From: Paralvinella palmiformis
Lineage: Eukaryota > Annelida > Polychaeta > Terebellida > Alvinellidae
Assembly (NCBI GenBank): GCA_025642065.1
Contig: JAODUP010000519.1
Location: forward strand, 491,001-555,000
Direction: 5' to 3'
Length of the DNA: 64,000 bases
Below the pieces are notes generated by a model. It saw only the letters and a program-made list of their open reading frames with translations. It ran no database searches and was not told the DNA's origin. Shown one piece after another: positions 60,824 to 64,000 of this stretch (within the stretch, counting starts at the first letter, position 1; each line of letters begins with the position of its first letter). A program made the position numbers and the translations under genes.

Positions 60824-61648
60824 AATTACAGATAATTTTACGTGTTATTTAAATTTCGCGAATCTCCATTCTTTAACCTCTTCGCGGTGTTTAATATTCG
60901 CGCAAGGTTATTAACCCCCCCCCGCCAAGGTATGTTTTATTATCTTCGCGGAGTTTTATATTCGCGCAGGGTTATTACCACCGACCCCCCAGGATATGTT
61001 TTTATTATATATTATTGTTTTAACAATATGGATGAGTGACTGTGGAAGTTGAAATAAATCACTTGGATATATTGAAGTTTCACCAATTTTGTTTAAATTT
61101 TCTTTAGATTAATCTGTATTACCACATGATTATGTAGGAACACAGGCCTTTAATTGCGGCTCTGTGTGCAGCAGCGTTGAAATATCGAACAAATAATAGT
61201 AAATGTGGTCTGTAAAATAATAGTAAACGTGGTCTATAAAATAATAGTAAATGTGGTCTGTAAAATAATAGTAAATGTGGTCTGTAAAATAATAGTAAAT
61301 GTGGTCTGTAAAATAATAGTAAATGTGGTCTGTAAAATAATAGTAAATGTGGTCTGTAAAATAATAGTAAATGTGGTCTGTAAAATAGTAGTAAATGTGG
61401 TCTGTAAAATAGTAGTAAATGTGGTCTGCAAAATAATAGTAAATGTGGTCTGTAAAATAATAGTAAATGTGGTCTGTAAAATAATAGTAAATGTGGTCTG
61501 TAAATGATGGAACATATATGGTTGAAAGGCGAAGTGTTTACTGTAAACTTGTAAATGGCGAATTTCGTTCACGAACCGCAAAAATGAGATTTATAGTCGC
61601 GTGTCGTGTTTTGGCGGAAATAAGAATCTCGCGAAACTATCTGTAATT
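60824..61648. mobile_element. Inverted-repeat element with a 24-bp satellite core
   Basis: AATTACAGATA at 60824-60834 is inverted at 61638-61648, and TTTCGCGAATCTC/GAATCTCGCGAAA-type sequence follows inside each end, with one gap. Inside are a 64-67 bp tandem duplication (60880-60943 and 60944-61010) and about 13 copies of a 24-bp unit (61192-61506). A non-autonomous DNA element carrying tandem repeats, as known for several mollusc families, fits best. The family is not identified. Confidence 0.55.
61192..61506. repeat. 24-bp tandem repeat, about 13 copies
   Basis: The unit GTAAATGTGGTCTGTAAAAT plus AATA is nearly invariant, with single changes such as AATAGTA at 61385-61435. The unit length is a multiple of three and lacks stops in one + frame and one - frame, so it makes open frames (VCKIIVNV repeats) that are not genes. 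Confidence 0.95.
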
Positions 61649-62104
61649 ACGGTATACGGTAAATACACGTCGCGATGGGATCGATCCGGATTGGCAGATA
61701 TAGCGGAAATTGTAGTCCCCGAAAGTAGTAACGAAAATAAAATAAGAAAAGCCAAGTGATGGCAAGTTCTTTACACACACACACACACAAGTGTATGCAA
61801 ATCGATTTGGATTCTAAGTTCTTACTAAAACATAAATATAGATATGAAAACATTTATTTCGATGTTTGGTAGCGAATATAACTTTCTCTATCTATCAACA
61901 TATATATATATATATGATGATAAAATATGATAATTTTAAACGTAAAATACTTATAATGAAGACATTCACCTGGTAGATAATGAATTAAACACACACATTC
62001 ACACACACACACACACACACACACAAACACGTGATTTCATCCACGTGTATAAAACGTCTATGCCATGTTTAATTGTATTTTACTGCTTTTATTGTTCTTG
62101 TGTG

Positions 62105-62106
<2 letters not shown>

Positions 62107-62148
<42 letters not shown>

Positions 62149-62206
62149 TTATCTTCATAAAATAATACAAACAGAAAATTATATAAGATATATTATGATT
62201 TATCAT

Positions 62207-62250
<44 letters not shown>

Positions 62251-62264
62251 TTGTCGATGAACAG

Positions 62265-62296
<32 letters not shown>
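62107..62296. repeat. (TA)n tracts and (CA)n
   Basis: TA at 62107-62146 and 62203-62246, CA at 62269-62296, separated by AT-rich sequence. Confidence 0.92.
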
Positions 62297-62299
<3 letters not shown>

Positions 62300-62589
62300 G
62301 GACACACACGTTGACATTTGTCATAACGTTCCAGAAGATTAACTTCAATTCCACAAGGTACACAATATATCTAACACCACGTGCTCAATAGATAGTATAT
62401 ACAATGCGATTTAATGCAATACACCCCTCCTTCCCTAGAATTGACAGCTTTAAGTATTTAGGATCCGGATCCATATGTGCCTCACTGAAGGTGGATCAAC
62501 GTTTTCCATCTTTCATTCTTGAATGTGTTATCCAAACCAGAATCTGTGTTAAAAATAATTAATTGCATTATTATTTCCGGGCATTATCA

Positions 62590-62620
62590 CTCACTCACTC
62601 ACTCACTCACTCACTCTCAT

Positions 62621-62664
<44 letters not shown>
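62590..62664. repeat. (CTCA)n, (CA)n and (TA)n compound microsatellite
   Basis: A third, short (CTCA)n tract runs into CA and TA repeats and ends 12 bases from the donor of the DUR3-like tail exon. Confidence 0.9.
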
Positions 62665-62665
<1 letters not shown>

Positions 62666-62676
62666 AACGGACTTAC

Positions 62677-62833
62677 CTATTGTTGACATGTAATCTGACT
62701 CGACAGTTTTCACACTGTTGGCATCTGGTGCTATAGAATGTTCGGGCTGTGAGACAATATCCTCCTCCAAAGGTTTTGTGTCATTCGGTGATGATCTGGA
62801 CCACTTCTTGACGTAATACGACTGACGACACAC
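62677..62833 (-). CDS. DUR3-like symporter, cytoplasmic C-terminal tail exon
   Basis: On the minus strand an acceptor CCCCACTAG at 62834 is followed by an in-phase frame. It begins VCRQSYYVKKWSRSS, continues through an acidic, Ser/Pro-containing tail (EEDIVSQPEHSIAPD) to YMSTIG, and ends at GTAAGT (donor G at 62676, phase 1). The phase-0 entry matches the phase-0 end of the exon at 63441, 607 bp upstream, so the two join directly after FPLVAEIVV. A basic patch after the last helix and then a hydrophilic tail is typical of the inside end of a transporter. If the donor is not used, the frame runs through the (TA)n tract to a stop near 62603. A further terminal exon at lower coordinates was not identified. 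Confidence 0.5.
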
Positions 62834-63440
62834 CTAGTGGGGAAACGTAGATGAGACTCTCGTGTAGGCATTATGACAGAGGGAGAGACAGGGAGAGAGA
62901 GAGGGGGAGTTGTGTGTGTAAGTGTATGTATTTTGACAGAAAGTGAAGAAACTAAATCAGTGACTGGGAGAATCACGAATCGTTGATACAAGTTTTGACT
63001 GAACAGAGATACTATTCAACTGTGCGATTTGTGTGCGTGTGTGTGTGCGTGTATGTGCATCTGTGTTTGTCTGTGTGCGTGTGAAAATATTGCTGTTTTA
63101 CGGACATTTTTGTGCGACCTTCAAACATAATTAGCCGAATGAATGATGAAACATCCTTCAGGAACATCCAACATAAGAATTCAGATGCTAGAGATCTCTG
63201 CCAAAACACGTAACCAGTTAGGCCACAGATATGCCGTGTGCGTGTTTATGTATGTGTAGGTGGAACATTTTATTTTTAGATTAATGTAGGTATAGTTGTA
63301 TTTGCATTTAGATTGATGGAGGTAGGTCTCGGAGGATGTTTAGATATATTGATGCTCTGTGCCTGTTGCCTCTTTATATGTACCCTAAAACACACACACC
63401 GAATTAATCAACCTTAGCCCATCTAGATGGCGCCACTTAC
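62834..63440 (-). other. Intron of the DUR3-like gene
   Basis: This 607-bp intron has a GTAAGT donor at 63440 and a CTAG acceptor at 62834. It carries a degraded SINE-A copy (63092-63228), (GA)n and (TG)n tracts and no coding potential. Confidence 0.5.
63092..63228 (-). mobile_element. SINE-A fragment inside the DUR3-like intron
   Basis: Degraded reverse copy: GTTTTACGGACATTTTTGTG, GAATGATGAAACATCCTTCA, AAGAATTCAGATGC (B-box relic) and TAACCAGTTAGGCCAC (A-box relic), with deletions in the body. Confidence 0.65.
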
Positions 63441-64000
63441 CACAACAATTTCGGCCACCAACGGGAAGAGCACGGCGACGACGGTGGCGACACCGACCCA
63501 GATGACGACCATCAGCACCCAGCCGCCGTACACGGACTCGGTCCAGTCTCCGGTCAGCAGCATACAGGCCGGCCAAATCAGGATCACCAGCACCGAGATC
63601 AGGACGCCGACGATGTAGGCCGATATCTCGGCGAACTTGAACGTCCGCCGGACGGCGAAGAAGTGCGGTATGCCCTTCAGCTTCATGCTCTTGAACTCCG
63701 GCGCGTACTTGACGGCCCACGGCAGGATCGGGCTGTCGATGGCGCGGGTCTTCTCCCATTGGTCTTCCTCCAGCATGTCCGAGTCGCAGCCGCCGCAGCA
63801 CAGAGACGTGATCACGGTCACCAGGCCGCCGACGACGAACGAGAAGGCGGTGCCGACCAGAAGCGGCTGCCACTGGCCGGTGTTGGCGCGGAACCGGACC
63901 AGGCCGCCCGGCATCGTCGCCGCGTAGACCAGCCAGCCCAGCAGGCCCGAGATCAGCCCGGCGAAGGCGCCCAGGGAGACGCCCAGGCCCGTCACGCGGT
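63441..64000 (-). CDS. DUR3-like sodium:solute symporter (urea transporter type), internal exon, truncated by the window edge
   Basis: The frame is open from the right edge to a GTAAGT donor at 63440 (minus strand), phase 0. It encodes about 186 residues with four hydrophobic segments: around FAGLISGLLGWLVYA; PLLVGTAFSFVVGGLVTVI; ISAYIVGVLISVLVILIWP; and VLMVVIWVGVATVVAVLFPL. Between the second and third lies a hydrophilic loop with EDQWEKTRAI, resembling the D/W-x-x-TR-x-I loop of DUR3 proteins, and the final helix ends FPLVAE as in that family. DUR3 members move urea into the cell with Na+ or H+. This would be the C-terminal helices of the 13-15 helix fold. Third codon positions are almost all G or C, unlike exon 62677-62833. 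Another SSS-family transporter is the main alternative. Confidence 0.65.

Noticed and set aside
61205..61507. 100-codon frame of VCKIIVNV repeats
   Set aside because: A 24-bp satellite whose unit is a multiple of three.

Overview
This window is eukaryotic, from an animal with an intron-rich, repeat-rich genome. The genes have GT-AG introns of 0.3 to 9.5 kb. Dinucleotide and tetranucleotide microsatellites are very dense. There are tRNA-derived SINEs with A and B boxes and CR1/L2-like LINE fragments. Together with a DUR3-like urea transporter gene in an animal-style context, this suggests a lophotrochozoan, most likely a mollusc and perhaps a marine gastropod. That assignment is inference; no species marker is present.

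Only three host-gene signals are supported. (1) A calmodulin-like four-EF-hand gene on the + strand has five coding exons between 40088 and 55435 and encodes 162 residues. All four calcium loops are canonical, the N-terminus differs from calmodulin, and there is one extra residue between EF3 and EF4. A CpG-rich segment from about 39040 precedes it. (2) A single first exon of a THAP zinc-finger protein lies at 57961-58037 (+), with no continuation that I could find. (3) The 3' part of a sodium:solute symporter gene of DUR3-like type lies on the - strand (63441 to the right edge, and 62677-62833) and runs out of the window.

Positions 1-39000 hold no gene I can support. They contain microsatellites, degenerate minisatellites, SINEs, small inverted-repeat elements and scattered CpG-rich segments that may be regulatory. 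The most striking block is 19602-21370, an AAC/ATC-rich satellite with two 30-bp-unit arrays and a 180-bp higher-order duplication; it keeps reading frames open on both strands. Other arrays are two long (CTCA)n tracts (14032 and 49697) and a 24-bp array at 61192-61506.

Mobile elements are mostly short and non-autonomous. At least ten copies of one tRNA-derived SINE (called SINE-A here) occur in both orientations, several with clear target-site duplications. A second tRNA-derived family (SINE-B) shares a different tail. One CR1/L2-like LINE at 58745-60022 (-) has lost the RT catalytic box through an internal deletion. Several MITE-like elements are defined here by their inverted termini: 41542-42095, 60367-60797, 60824-61648, 28603-29177, 3292-3441 and 44681-44771. 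I see no CRISPR array, operon, virus or toxin gene, and no convincing new multi-gene system. The novel material is mainly undescribed non-autonomous elements and satellites.
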